Source of the DNA: an uncultured Caulobacteraceae bacterium | Lineage (GTDB): Bacteria; Pseudomonadota; Alphaproteobacteria; Caulobacterales; Caulobacteraceae | Direction: 5' to 3' | Length of the DNA: 5,055 nucleotides | Assembly: GCA_903884915.1 (NCBI GenBank) | Contig: CAISGS010000359.1 | Coordinates: 1 to 5,055 of the forward strand | Shown: positions 1 through 5,055 of the stretch, piece after piece | Numbering within the stretch: position 1 is the stretch's first letter | Layout: the number at the start of each line of letters is the position of its first letter | The notes under the pieces: model-generated | The model's input: only the letters and a program-made list of their open reading frames with translations | Database searches by the model: none | Told to the model about the DNA's origin: nothing | Position numbers and translations under genes: made by a program

Positions 1-28
1 CTCATCCTGAGCCTGTCGAAGGACGAGG
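1..28. repeat. Dispersed imperfect hairpin repeat, copy A
   Basis: This 28-base element contains the core GAGCCTGTCGAAG. Its arms, bases 1-8 and 20-27, pair except for one A·C mismatch (4 with 24), leaving an 11-base loop. It matches copy B (153-180) at 26 of 28 positions in the same orientation. From memory, this element is scattered through intergenic regions of Caulobacterales and sphingomonad genomes; its function is not known to me. The left edge is cut by the window, so the outer stem may be longer. Open frames running through it look spurious. Confidence 0.75.
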
Positions 29-64
29 ATGCACCCCGAACGATCCGGCGGTGTGTAAGGGTCT

Positions 65-89
65 GGGTCCCCGCCTTCGCGGGGAACTC
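65..89. repeat. GC-rich short hairpin repeat
   Basis: A perfect 7-base-pair stem joins TCCCCGC (68-74) to GCGGGGA (79-85) across a CTTC loop. The sequence around it (GGGTCCCCGCCTTCGCGGGG) is a familiar intergenic repeat type in alphaproteobacteria. No run of T follows on either strand, so it is not a standard intrinsic terminator. It could still slow transcription or protect the 3' end of an upstream transcript. It lies directly against the G-run tract at 90-108 and may form one repeat unit with it. Confidence 0.6.
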
Positions 90-108
90 GGGTGGGGGTG
101 GGTTCGGG
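90..108 (+). other. G-quadruplex-forming motif
   Basis: Four G runs (90-92, 94-98, 100-102 and 106-108) are separated by loops of 1, 1 and 3 bases. This fits the canonical G3+N1-7 pattern, and loops this short usually favour a stable quadruplex. The G-rich strand is the plus strand, the coding strand of the downstream gapR operon. Another G run at 81-84 belongs to the neighbouring hairpin and could compete or take part. Whether it folds in the cell cannot be seen from sequence. Confidence 0.6.
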
Positions 109-125
109 ATGAGGATGAGGATGAA
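108..125. repeat. Short GATGAG tandem repeat
   Basis: Three adjacent 6-base units are present: GATGAG (108-113), GATGAG (114-119) and GATGAA (120-125). It may be a decayed slippage product inside the repeat mosaic. No function is suggested. Confidence 0.6.
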
Positions 126-146
126 TGGGAAAGAGCGGACTTAGCA

Positions 147-185
147 GTCTTCCTCATGCTGAGCCTGTCGAAGCACGAGGAAGGC
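147..185. repeat. Dispersed imperfect hairpin repeat, copy B
   Basis: This is the second copy of the element at 1-28, in the same orientation; the shared core is 153-180. The stem extends further here: bases 147-160 pair with 172-185, apart from one A·C mismatch (156 with 176) and one T·G wobble (148 with 184). The two differences from copy A, at 158 and 174, are partners in the stem: C-G in copy A and G-C here, so pairing is kept. The A·C mismatch of copy A is also present. It sits about 100 bases before the gapR start. Confidence 0.75.
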
Positions 186-211
186 GCAACCACATCCCCG
201 CCATTCACTGG

Positions 212-240
212 TTCACGCCGCCGCGCAAATGGGCTAATCA
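212..240 (+). promoter_or_regulatory. Possible housekeeping-sigma promoter for gapR
   Basis: TTCACGC (212-218) matches six of seven bases of the Caulobacter sigma-73 -35 consensus TTGACGS. After a 14-base spacer, at the limit of the usual range, GCTAATCA (233-240) matches the first part (GCTA) of the -10 consensus GCTANAWC but not its end. Transcription would start near 247 and give a leader of about 40 bases to the gapR ATG. The match is partial and made by eye. Confidence 0.35.
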
Positions 241-286
241 TCGGGACGTTCCAAAGTTCCTTACTGACAACTGATGAGAGTTTTTC

Positions 287-553
287 ATGGCTGACGATTC
301 CGCCTCCGTAGACGTCCTCAACGGCGCCGCCCAGACCCGCCTGCGCACCATCATCGAGCGCGTCGAGCGGCTGGAAGAAGATAAGGCCGCCGTCATGAAC
401 GACATGAAAGAGGTCTTTGCCGAGGCCAAGGGCGAGGGCTTTGACGTCAAGATTCTGCGCAAGATCGTTCGCCTGCGCAAACAGGACCGGGCCAAGCGTT
501 TGGAAGAAGAAGCGCTGATCGACCTGTACCTGTCGGCGATCGGAGGCCTGTGA
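287..553 (+). CDS. gapR: GapR nucleoid-associated protein (DUF2312)
   Basis: This 88-residue protein belongs to the GapR/DUF2312 family. Caulobacter GapR is an essential, abundant chromosome-binding protein that forms tetramers around overtwisted DNA, for example ahead of replication forks and at the 3' ends of active genes, and helps topoisomerases act there. The family pattern is clear: a long N-terminal helix with IIERVERLEEDKAAV (residues 22-36) suited to coiled-coil pairing, then AEAKGEGFDVK (45-55), then a basic stretch IVRLRKQDRAKR (60-71) and a C-terminal helix ending LYLSAIGGL (80-88). Basic residues K48, K55, R58, K59, R62 and K65 are likely DNA contacts. The length is close to the 89 residues of the Caulobacter protein. 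The ATG at 287 follows GAGAG (276-280) with a 6-base spacing. The stop overlaps the next start by four bases (GTGA), which suggests translational coupling to the following gene. Confidence 0.95.
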   Translation: MADDSASVDVLNGAAQTRLRTIIERVERLEEDKAAVMNDMKEVFAEAKGEGFDVKILRKIVRLRKQDRAKRLEEEALIDLYLSAIGGL

Positions 554-897
554 GGAAAACCCCTCCCGATCAAAGAGCCCAAGCCCAAAGGCAGGCTCTG
601 AATGCCTTACGCAAGGCCCGGCGCATCGCCGCTAAGGGCGGCGTTGAGCTTTCGGAATGGGAGGGGGAGTTTCTCGGCTCGGTCGAGGAACGGGTTAAGA
701 CCTATGGCCGTGCCTTTGGCGATCCCGAAAAGGGCGCTCCCGGTCAAGCCCTATCGATGATGCAGACGGTAAAACTTAAGGAAATCACCGGTAAGGCTAA
801 GGGCGAGAAAAAACCCATGGCCCGAAAGCCGTTCCGCAAGGCCTTTGGCCGCGCGACCGTGGCAACGGTCATTACCGACGAGGACGACAGCGAATGA
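550..897 (+). CDS. Small basic hypothetical protein between gapR and pseI
   Basis: I do not recognise this 115-residue soluble protein. It starts with GTG at 550, inside the gapR stop region (GTGA overlap), and ends in an ATGA overlap with pseI, so it is very probably a real, coupled gene. Residues 10-30 are rich in Arg, Lys and Ala and look helical. The central part, WEGEFLGSVEERVKTYGRAF (37-56), then DPEKG and LSMMQTVKLKEI (69-79), has the look of a conserved helical domain. A strongly basic linker follows (82-101, with KGEKKPMARKPFRKAFGR), then a short hydrophobic strand and an acidic tail DEDDSE (110-115). There is no signal peptide, membrane segment or cysteine. Basic and acidic ends beside gapR would suit a nucleic-acid or protein-binding role, but that is only inference from charge and location. 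Confidence 0.8.
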   Translation: MRKTPPDQRAQAQRQALNALRKARRIAAKGGVELSEWEGEFLGSVEERVKTYGRAFGDPEKGAPGQALSMMQTVKLKEITGKAKGEKKPMARKPFRKAFGRATVATVITDEDDSE

Positions 898-1958
898 CCG
901 CCAAGGCTGCCCCACCCCTCGAGATCGAGATCGCTGGCCGCAAGATCGGTCTGGCACACGAGCCCTTCGTGATCTGCGAACTGTCCGGCAATCATAATGG
1001 CAGCCTCGAGCGGGCGCTGGTGATGTTAGAGGCCGCCGCCGCGACCGGGGCCGACGCGGTCAAGATCCAGACCTATACGCCTGACACCATCACCATCGAC
1101 CATGACAGCCCCGACTTTCGCATCGAAGGCGGGCTGTGGGACGGGCGCACGCTTTATGACCTCTATGGCGAGGCCCAGACCCCCTATGAATGGCACGCGG
1201 CCCTGTTCGCCAAGGCCAAGCAGTTGGGGGTGATTCTGTTCTCGACCCCGTTCGACGAGACCGCCATTGACCTGCTCGAAGGCCTAGCCGCCCCGGCCTA
1301 TAAGATCGCTTCGTTCGAGGTGATTGACCTGCCCCTGATCGCCTCAGTGGCGCGGCGTGGCAAGCCGATGATTATCTCCACCGGCATGGCCAATCTGGCC
1401 GAGATCGGTGATGCGGTGGATACAGCTCTAAACCATGGCGCACCGGGCGTGGTGCTGCTGCACTGTGTCAGCGCCTATCCCGCCCCGATGGACGAGGCCA
1501 ATGTTCGCACCGTGCCCGATCTGGCTGAGCGATTCGGCGTCATTTCAGGCCTGTCGGACCATACGCCCGGATCAGCCGCCTCGGTCGCCGCTGTGGCGCT
1601 GGGGGCCTGCGTCATCGAAAAGCACTTTACCCTTGCCCGCTCCGATGGCGGCCCCGACGCGGCCTTCAGCCTAGAGCCTGCCGAATTTACCGCCCTGACC
1701 CGCGACTGCAAGGATGCTTGGCGCGCGCTTGGCAAGGTTGGCTATGATCTCTTGGGCAGCGAACAGGCCAATATATCCTTCCGCCGCTCGCTCTATGTGG
1801 TCGCTGATGTGGCCCAAGGCGAGGTCTTGACCACCGCTCACGTGCGCTCGATCCGCCCGGGCTTTGGTCTTGCGCCGCGTCATCTAGACGAGGTTCTGGG
1901 CAAGGTGGCCAAGCGCGATCTGACGCGCGGCGAGGCCTTCTCGTGGGACATGATCTGA
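894..1958 (+). CDS. pseI: Pseudaminic acid synthase (NeuB family)
   Basis: This 354-residue cytosolic enzyme would condense 2,4-diacetamido-2,4,6-trideoxy-L-altrose with phosphoenolpyruvate to form pseudaminic acid, a nonulosonic acid used on flagellin or surface glycans. The N-terminal NeuB TIM barrel (about residues 20-270) shows ELSGNHNGSL (29-38), VKIQTYTPDTIT (56-67), FSTPFDETAIDLLE (116-129), YKIASFE (136-142), STGMA (162-166), and metal-binding histidines in SDHT (H223) and EKHFT (H244). A C-terminal SAF (antifreeze-like) domain (about 293-354) carries FRRSLYVV and RSIRPGFGL. The segment DFRIEGGLWDGRTLYDLY (74-91) is typical of PseI rather than sialic or legionaminic acid synthases, although the substrate is assigned by family only. 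Length is normal. The ATG overlaps the previous stop (ATGA), and AGGA at 881-884 is a possible ribosome site. No other pse gene is in this window. Confidence 0.9.
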   Translation: MTAKAAPPLEIEIAGRKIGLAHEPFVICELSGNHNGSLERALVMLEAAAATGADAVKIQTYTPDTITIDHDSPDFRIEGGLWDGRTLYDLYGEAQTPYEWHAALFAKAKQLGVILFSTPFDETAIDLLEGLAAPAYKIASFEVIDLPLIASVARRGKPMIISTGMANLAEIGDAVDTALNHGAPGVVLLHCVSAYPAPMDEANVRTVPDLAERFGVISGLSDHTPGSAASVAAVALGACVIEKHFTLARSDGGPDAAFSLEPAEFTALTRDCKDAWRALGKVGYDLLGSEQANISFRRSLYVVADVAQGEVLTTAHVRSIRPGFGLAPRHLDEVLGKVAKRDLTRGEAFSWDMI

Positions 1959-1972
1959 TCTAGACCCGTCGT

Positions 1973-1999
1973 AAGACCGTTACAAATCTGTCCTATGTC
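1973..1999 (+). promoter_or_regulatory. Weak candidate promoter for ugd
   Basis: The 86-base gap between pseI and ugd has no clear terminator hairpin. CCTATGTC (1992-1999) resembles the Caulobacter -10 consensus GCTANAWC, and AAGACCG (1973-1979) is a poor -35 match 12 bases upstream. A start near 2006 would leave a leader of about 39 bases. This is a by-eye match of low weight; ugd might instead be reached by read-through from pseI. The ugd ribosome site GGAG (2035-2038), six bases before the ATG, is clear. Confidence 0.22.
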
Positions 2000-2044
2000 C
2001 GCACCAGCCCTTAAGCCGCTGTCGCTTGAACTTCGGAGTCCCCC

Positions 2045-3349
2045 ATGCGCGTTGCAATGATCGGAACTGGCTATGTCGGACTGGTGTCCGGGGCCTGCTT
2101 TGCCGACTTCGGCCATGTGGTCACCTGCATCGATAAGGATGACAGCAAGATCGAACGGCTCAAGGCCGGGATCATGCCGATCTTCGAGCCGGGCCTTGAG
2201 ACGCTGGTTGAGACCAATGTGCGCGAAGAGCGGCTGTTCTTCTCGACCGACGCCGCCGCTGCCGTGCGCGGGGCAGACGCCGTGTTCATCGCCGTGGGGA
2301 CACCGTCGCGCAGGGGCGATGGCCATGCAGACCTGTCCTATGTCTATGCCGCAGCCCAAGAGATCGCCGATCTGATCGAGGGTTTCACGGTCATTGTCAC
2401 CAAATCGACCGTTCCCGTCGGCACCGGCGATGAGATCGAGCGCCTGATCCGCGAGCGCCGTCCCGATGCGCAATTTGCTGTGGTCTCGAACCCTGAATTT
2501 CTACGCGAGGGGGCCGCAATCAATGATTTCAAGCGTCCCGACCGGGTCGTGGTCGGCACAGACGATGAGCGGGCCCGCGATGTGATGCGCCAGCTGTATC
2601 GCCCGCTGAACCTCAATGAGACGCCGCTGGTCTTTACCGGGCGCCGGACCTCTGAGTTGATCAAATATGCCGCCAACGCCTTCTTGGCTCTGAAGATCAC
2701 CTTCATCAACGAGATCGCGGACCTCTGCGAAGCGGTCGGCGCGGATGTGCAGCAGGTGTCCAAGGGCATCGGACTGGATGGCCGGATCGGGTCCAAGTTC
2801 CTCCATGCCGGTCCCGGCTATGGCGGCTCCTGCTTTCCGAAAGATACGCTGGCCCTGGTACGGACCGCCGTCGATGCGGGCGCGCCTGTGACGCTGGTGG
2901 AGACCACCGTCAAGGTCAATGATGCGCGCAAAAAGGCTATGGCAGGCCGGATCGTCAAGGCGCTGGGCGGCTCGGTCGCGGGCAAGACGGTGGGCATTTT
3001 GGGACTGACCTTTAAGCCCAATACCGATGATATGCGCGACGCCCCCTCTCTCGACATCATCCCGGCCCTACAGGCGCTCGGGGCCAAGGTTCAGGCCTTT
3101 GATCCCGAAGGGATGCATGAGGCGCAGCGGCTGCTAAGCGACGTCGATTTCAAGACCGGCCCCTATGAGGCGCTGGACGGGGCCGATGTGATGGTCATCC
3201 TGACCGAATGGGACCGGTTCCGAGCGCTGGATCTGGAACGGGTCAAAAGCCTGCTTAATAGCCCCACGATCGTCGATCTGCGCAATGTCTATCGCCCAGA
3301 CGAGATGCAGGCCCTCGGCTTTGCCTATACGAGTATTGGCCGACCCTAA
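2045..3349 (+). CDS. ugd: UDP-glucose 6-dehydrogenase
   Basis: This cytosolic enzyme oxidises UDP-glucose to UDP-glucuronate with two NAD+, supplying acidic sugars for surface polysaccharides. All three domains of the UDP-glucose/GDP-mannose dehydrogenase family are present in 434 residues, a usual length. The N-terminal Rossmann fold has GTGYVGLVSG (7-16), an NAD-binding acidic residue at D30, and AVGTPS (83-88). STVPVGT (121-127) and NPEFLREGAAINDF (149-162) follow. The central helical domain has ELIKYAANAFLALKITFINE (204-223). The catalytic cysteine is C263 in GYGGSCFPKDT (258-268), with K207, N211 and D267 as expected partners. The C-terminal UDP-binding domain carries GLTFKPNTDDMRDAPS (320-335) and ILTEW (385-389). 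A clear GGAG sits six bases before the ATG. The stop overlaps the stop of the convergent galE gene. No key residue is missing. Confidence 0.97.
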   Translation: MRVAMIGTGYVGLVSGACFADFGHVVTCIDKDDSKIERLKAGIMPIFEPGLETLVETNVREERLFFSTDAAAAVRGADAVFIAVGTPSRRGDGHADLSYVYAAAQEIADLIEGFTVIVTKSTVPVGTGDEIERLIRERRPDAQFAVVSNPEFLREGAAINDFKRPDRVVVGTDDERARDVMRQLYRPLNLNETPLVFTGRRTSELIKYAANAFLALKITFINEIADLCEAVGADVQQVSKGIGLDGRIGSKFLHAGPGYGGSCFPKDTLALVRTAVDAGAPVTLVETTVKVNDARKKAMAGRIVKALGGSVAGKTVGILGLTFKPNTDDMRDAPSLDIIPALQALGAKVQAFDPEGMHEAQRLLSDVDFKTGPYEALDGADVMVILTEWDRFRALDLERVKSLLNSPTIVDLRNVYRPDEMQALGFAYTSIGRP

Positions 3350-4332
3350 TAGAGCGGATTACGCTGCCACAGGGCCGCGTCCCGGATCAGGCTGTCGAGA
3401 TCTGAACAGACCGGCTTCCAACCAAGCAGAGCCTTAAGCTGGCGGCTGTCAGCGACAAGGCTGGGCGGATCACCGGCGCGGCGCGGGCCGACCTGATAGG
3501 GCACCTTCAGGCCTAGGGTGCGTTCTGCCGCCTCGATCATCTGCATGACCGTCACGCCCTCGCCGGTGCCGACATTGAGGATGCGGCTATCCCCGCCGCC
3601 GATCAGGCGCGCCACGGCCAGCACATGGGCCTCAGCCAAATCGACCACATGGACATAGTCGCGGATTGGGGTGCCGTCGGGGGTGTCATAGTCTTGACCA
3701 AAGACCGTCAGACCCTTGCCGGTGCCGAGGCAGGCCTTGCAGAGAAGCGGGATCAGATGGGTCTCAGGCACGTGGCTTTCACCGACCTCGCCATCCGGAT
3801 CAGCCCCCGCCGCATTGAAATAGCGCAGCGCCGTCCAGCGGAAGGGATGGGCCTCACCCAGCCACCGCAAGGCCCCCTCAAAGGCCAGCTTGGAGGCACC
3901 GTAAGGATTGATCGGCACGGTGGGGTGGGTCTCTGGGATCGGCGAGACGCTAGGTACGCCATAGACCGCCGCCGTTGAGGAAAAGACCAGCGCCTCGACT
4001 CCAGCCTCGATTAGGGCCGAGGCAAAGATCGTCGCGGCCCCGACATTGTTGTCATAATATTTGGCCGGATTGGTCACACTCTCGCCGACGAGGCTATAGG
4101 CGGCAAAGTGGATCGCGGCCTTGATGTCATACTGGCGCACAAGGGCTATGACCTGTTCGCGGTCTCGCAGATCACCCCGGTGGAACGGCCCCCATTTGAC
4201 CGCCGCCTCATAGCCCGTGCTCAGATTGTCGAGGGTCACGGGCAGATAGCCCGCCTGATAGAGCGCCTTGCAGGTCTGGGCGCCAATGAACCCGGCACCG
4301 CCTGCCACGAGGATCGAAGGTCTATCAGTCAT
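3346..4332 (-). CDS. galE: UDP-glucose 4-epimerase
   Basis: This cytosolic short-chain dehydrogenase family enzyme interconverts UDP-glucose and UDP-galactose through a bound NAD. Starting at the ATG at 4332 it has 328 residues, normal for the family. Motifs include GGAGFIG (11-17) for NAD, DNLSTG (35-40), HFAAYSLVGESV (75-86), the active-site SST (118-120) with Y144 and K148 (YGASK), YFNAAGADPDGEVGE (171-185), DGTPIRDYVHVVDLAEAH (219-236) and RRAGDPPSLVADS (284-296). Residue L292 stands where E. coli GalE has Tyr299, the position that limits N-acetyl sugars, so UDP-GlcNAc/GalNAc activity is possible. The frame stays open upstream to an ATG at 4413, but those 27 extra residues resemble no GalE N-terminus, while the chosen ATG has AGG six bases upstream. 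The gene converges with ugd and diverges from the epimerase at 4476. Confidence 0.96.
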   Translation of the reverse strand: MTDRPSILVAGGAGFIGAQTCKALYQAGYLPVTLDNLSTGYEAAVKWGPFHRGDLRDREQVIALVRQYDIKAAIHFAAYSLVGESVTNPAKYYDNNVGAATIFASALIEAGVEALVFSSTAAVYGVPSVSPIPETHPTVPINPYGASKLAFEGALRWLGEAHPFRWTALRYFNAAGADPDGEVGESHVPETHLIPLLCKACLGTGKGLTVFGQDYDTPDGTPIRDYVHVVDLAEAHVLAVARLIGGGDSRILNVGTGEGVTVMQMIEAAERTLGLKVPYQVGPRRAGDPPSLVADSRQLKALLGWKPVCSDLDSLIRDAALWQRNPLY

Positions 4333-4475
4333 GATCTGCCTGCACGGGTTGGGACAAGAGGGTGCCTGATCGGCTTCATACAGCAAGGCGGGCGCAGTAG
4401 AAACCAGGCTCAATCCATGGCAAACAGTCCTTAGATACGGCGAGGATGCGCCGATTGCAGCGCGTTAGGCGAGCC
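4333..4475. other. Divergent spacer between galE and epimerase gene
   Basis: These 143 bases should hold the promoters for galE (minus strand) and the epimerase (plus strand). I could not find a convincing -35/-10 pair on either strand. CTTAGATA (4430-4437) on the plus strand is a faint -10 resemblance without a good -35. AGG at 4467-4469 is the likely ribosome site of the plus-strand gene. No strong inverted repeat, operator or riboswitch-like structure is visible. Confidence 0.5.
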
Positions 4476-5055
4476 ATGACCCTTCTTGTGACCGGTGCGG
4501 CAGGATTTATCGGCCGAGCCGTGTGCGAACGGCTCCTTGCATCTGGCCAAGAGGTTATCGGCGTCGATGTTTTCAACGACTATTATGATCCCGCCCTGAA
4601 AGAGGCGCGCGCCGCGACCTTGAGCCCCCACAAGGGTTTCAGGATGGTGCGGATGGATGTTGCCGATACGGGTGCCATGGCCGCGCTGGTCAAGGACAGC
4701 GGCGCGGACTGTGTCATCCATCTGGCCGCTCAGGCCGGGGTGCGCCACTCGATCGATAATCCCTTTGCCTATGCCCATTCCAACCTGACCGGTCATCTCA
4801 GTGTGCTGGAGGCCTGCCGCCACGCGCCGCGCCTGAACCATCTGATCTATGCCTCATCCAGCTCGGTCTATGGCGACCGCCCCCTGAACGGTCAGGGCTT
4901 TAGCGAGCAGGACCCCGCCATTGCCCCCGCCTCGCTTTACGCCGCAACCAAGCGGTCTTGCGAGCTGATGAGCGCCTCCTATGCCCACCTCTATGATTTG
5001 CCCCAATCGGGTCTCAGGTTCTTTACGGTCTATGGTCCGTGGGGACGCCCGGACA
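4476..5055 (+). CDS. UDP-glucuronate 4-epimerase, 3' end beyond window
   Basis: The first 193 residues of an NAD-dependent sugar epimerase are visible; the frame is open to the window end, and the family is usually about 320-340 residues, so roughly 60% is here. It should convert UDP-glucuronate to UDP-galacturonate (as LpsL of Sinorhizobium does), using the product of the nearby ugd gene. Motifs are TGAAGFIG (6-13), D31 at the NAD ribose site followed by NDYYDPALKEAR (34-45), typical of this subfamily, HLAAQAGVRHSIDNP (82-96), YASSSSVYG (125-133), the catalytic Y155 and K159 (YAATK), and RFFTVYGPWGRPD (181-193). Start choice: ATG 4476 has AGG six bases upstream and places the Rossmann strand at the very N-terminus. 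An in-frame ATG at 4446 would add MRRLQRVRRA, with a purine stretch placed too close to serve as a ribosome site. Confidence 0.9.
   Translation, partial: MTLLVTGAAGFIGRAVCERLLASGQEVIGVDVFNDYYDPALKEARAATLSPHKGFRMVRMDVADTGAMAALVKDSGADCVIHLAAQAGVRHSIDNPFAYAHSNLTGHLSVLEACRHAPRLNHLIYASSSSVYGDRPLNGQGFSEQDPAIAPASLYAATKRSCELMSASYAHLYDLPQSGLRFFTVYGPWGRPD

Noticed and set aside
68..85. GC hairpin considered as an intrinsic terminator for an upstream gene
   Set aside because: There is no T tract after the stem on either strand; the plus strand continues into a G-rich tract instead.
2..311. Open frames on both strands through the repeat region (79 residues minus, 86 residues plus)
   Set aside because: They consist of translated repeats (runs of Ser, HPHPSSPRRRGPR and similar), have no ribosome site I trust, and the plus frame overlaps the gapR start. 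Such frames are typical spurious calls over this repeat type.
238..588. 116-residue minus-strand frame opposite gapR
   Set aside because: It is low in complexity (Ser/Arg rich), lies wholly antisense to a well-recognised gene and shows no family motif.
2011..2030. TTAA followed by TTGAA upstream of ugd considered as a CtrA site
   Set aside because: The CtrA pattern TTAA-N7-TTAA is not met: the second half is imperfect and the spacing is 11 bases.
1880..2473. 197-residue minus-strand frame across the pseI end and ugd start
   Set aside because: It would cover two confident genes and their spacer, has no recognisable domain, and is explained by the codon pattern of GC-rich genes on the opposite strand.
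3625..3978. 117-residue plus-strand frame inside galE
   Set aside because: It is antisense to the conserved core of galE and has no motif or ribosome site.
4333..4413. N-terminal extension of galE from an upstream ATG at 4413
   Set aside because: The extra 27 residues match no GalE N-terminus and would push the NAD-binding strand far inward; the ATG at 4332 gives the usual length and has AGG six bases upstream.
4446..4475. Upstream in-frame ATG for the last epimerase, adding MRRLQRVRRA
   Set aside because: The only purine-rich stretch before it (GCGAGG) touches the ATG directly, while ATG 4476 has a normally spaced AGG and a standard family N-terminus. It is not fully excluded.
4431..4841. 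136-residue minus-strand frame opposite the last epimerase gene
   Set aside because: The plus strand here encodes a clear Rossmann epimerase with all expected motifs; the antisense frame shows none.

Overview
The window looks like a chromosomal segment from an alphaproteobacterium, most likely of the order Caulobacterales. The clues are a GapR (DUF2312) nucleoid protein close to the Caulobacter one, GC-rich coding sequence, and the dispersed intergenic repeat 'GAGCCTGTCGAAG', common in Caulobacterales and sphingomonad genomes. GC content seems moderate for the group, so Asticcacaulis or a similar genus is possible, but this is inference and no genus is proven.

Layout. Positions 1-286 are non-coding and hold a mosaic of small repeats: two copies of an imperfect hairpin repeat in the same orientation, a GC-rich 'TCCCCGC' hairpin, a G-run tract able to form a G-quadruplex, and a short GATGAG tandem. 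They are followed by a possible promoter. Next come three plus-strand genes joined by 4-base start/stop overlaps: gapR (287-553), an unrecognised small basic protein (550-897) and the pseudaminic acid synthase pseI (894-1958). After an 86-base gap lies ugd, UDP-glucose 6-dehydrogenase (2045-3349). It converges on galE, UDP-glucose 4-epimerase, on the minus strand (3346-4332); the two stop codons overlap in the sequence CTAA. A 143-base divergent spacer separates galE from a plus-strand UDP-glucuronate 4-epimerase gene (4476 onward) that the window end cuts off after 193 codons.

How the genes work together. The right half is a UDP-sugar hub. Ugd makes UDP-glucuronate from UDP-glucose, the last gene would convert it to UDP-galacturonate, and GalE makes UDP-galactose from the same UDP-glucose pool. 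These feed surface polysaccharides such as LPS, capsule or exopolysaccharide. PseI makes pseudaminic acid, a nonulosonic sugar typically placed on flagellin or surface glycans. The theme is cell-surface sugar precursors, with gapR as the outlier: a chromosome-organising protein that appears co-transcribed with a sugar synthase.

I see no RNA gene, CRISPR array, transposase, phage gene or defence system, and no clear new biological system. The points most worth following are the compensatory base change between the two hairpin repeats, the G-quadruplex motif upstream of gapR, the unrecognised protein between gapR and pseI, and the overlapping convergent ends of ugd and galE.
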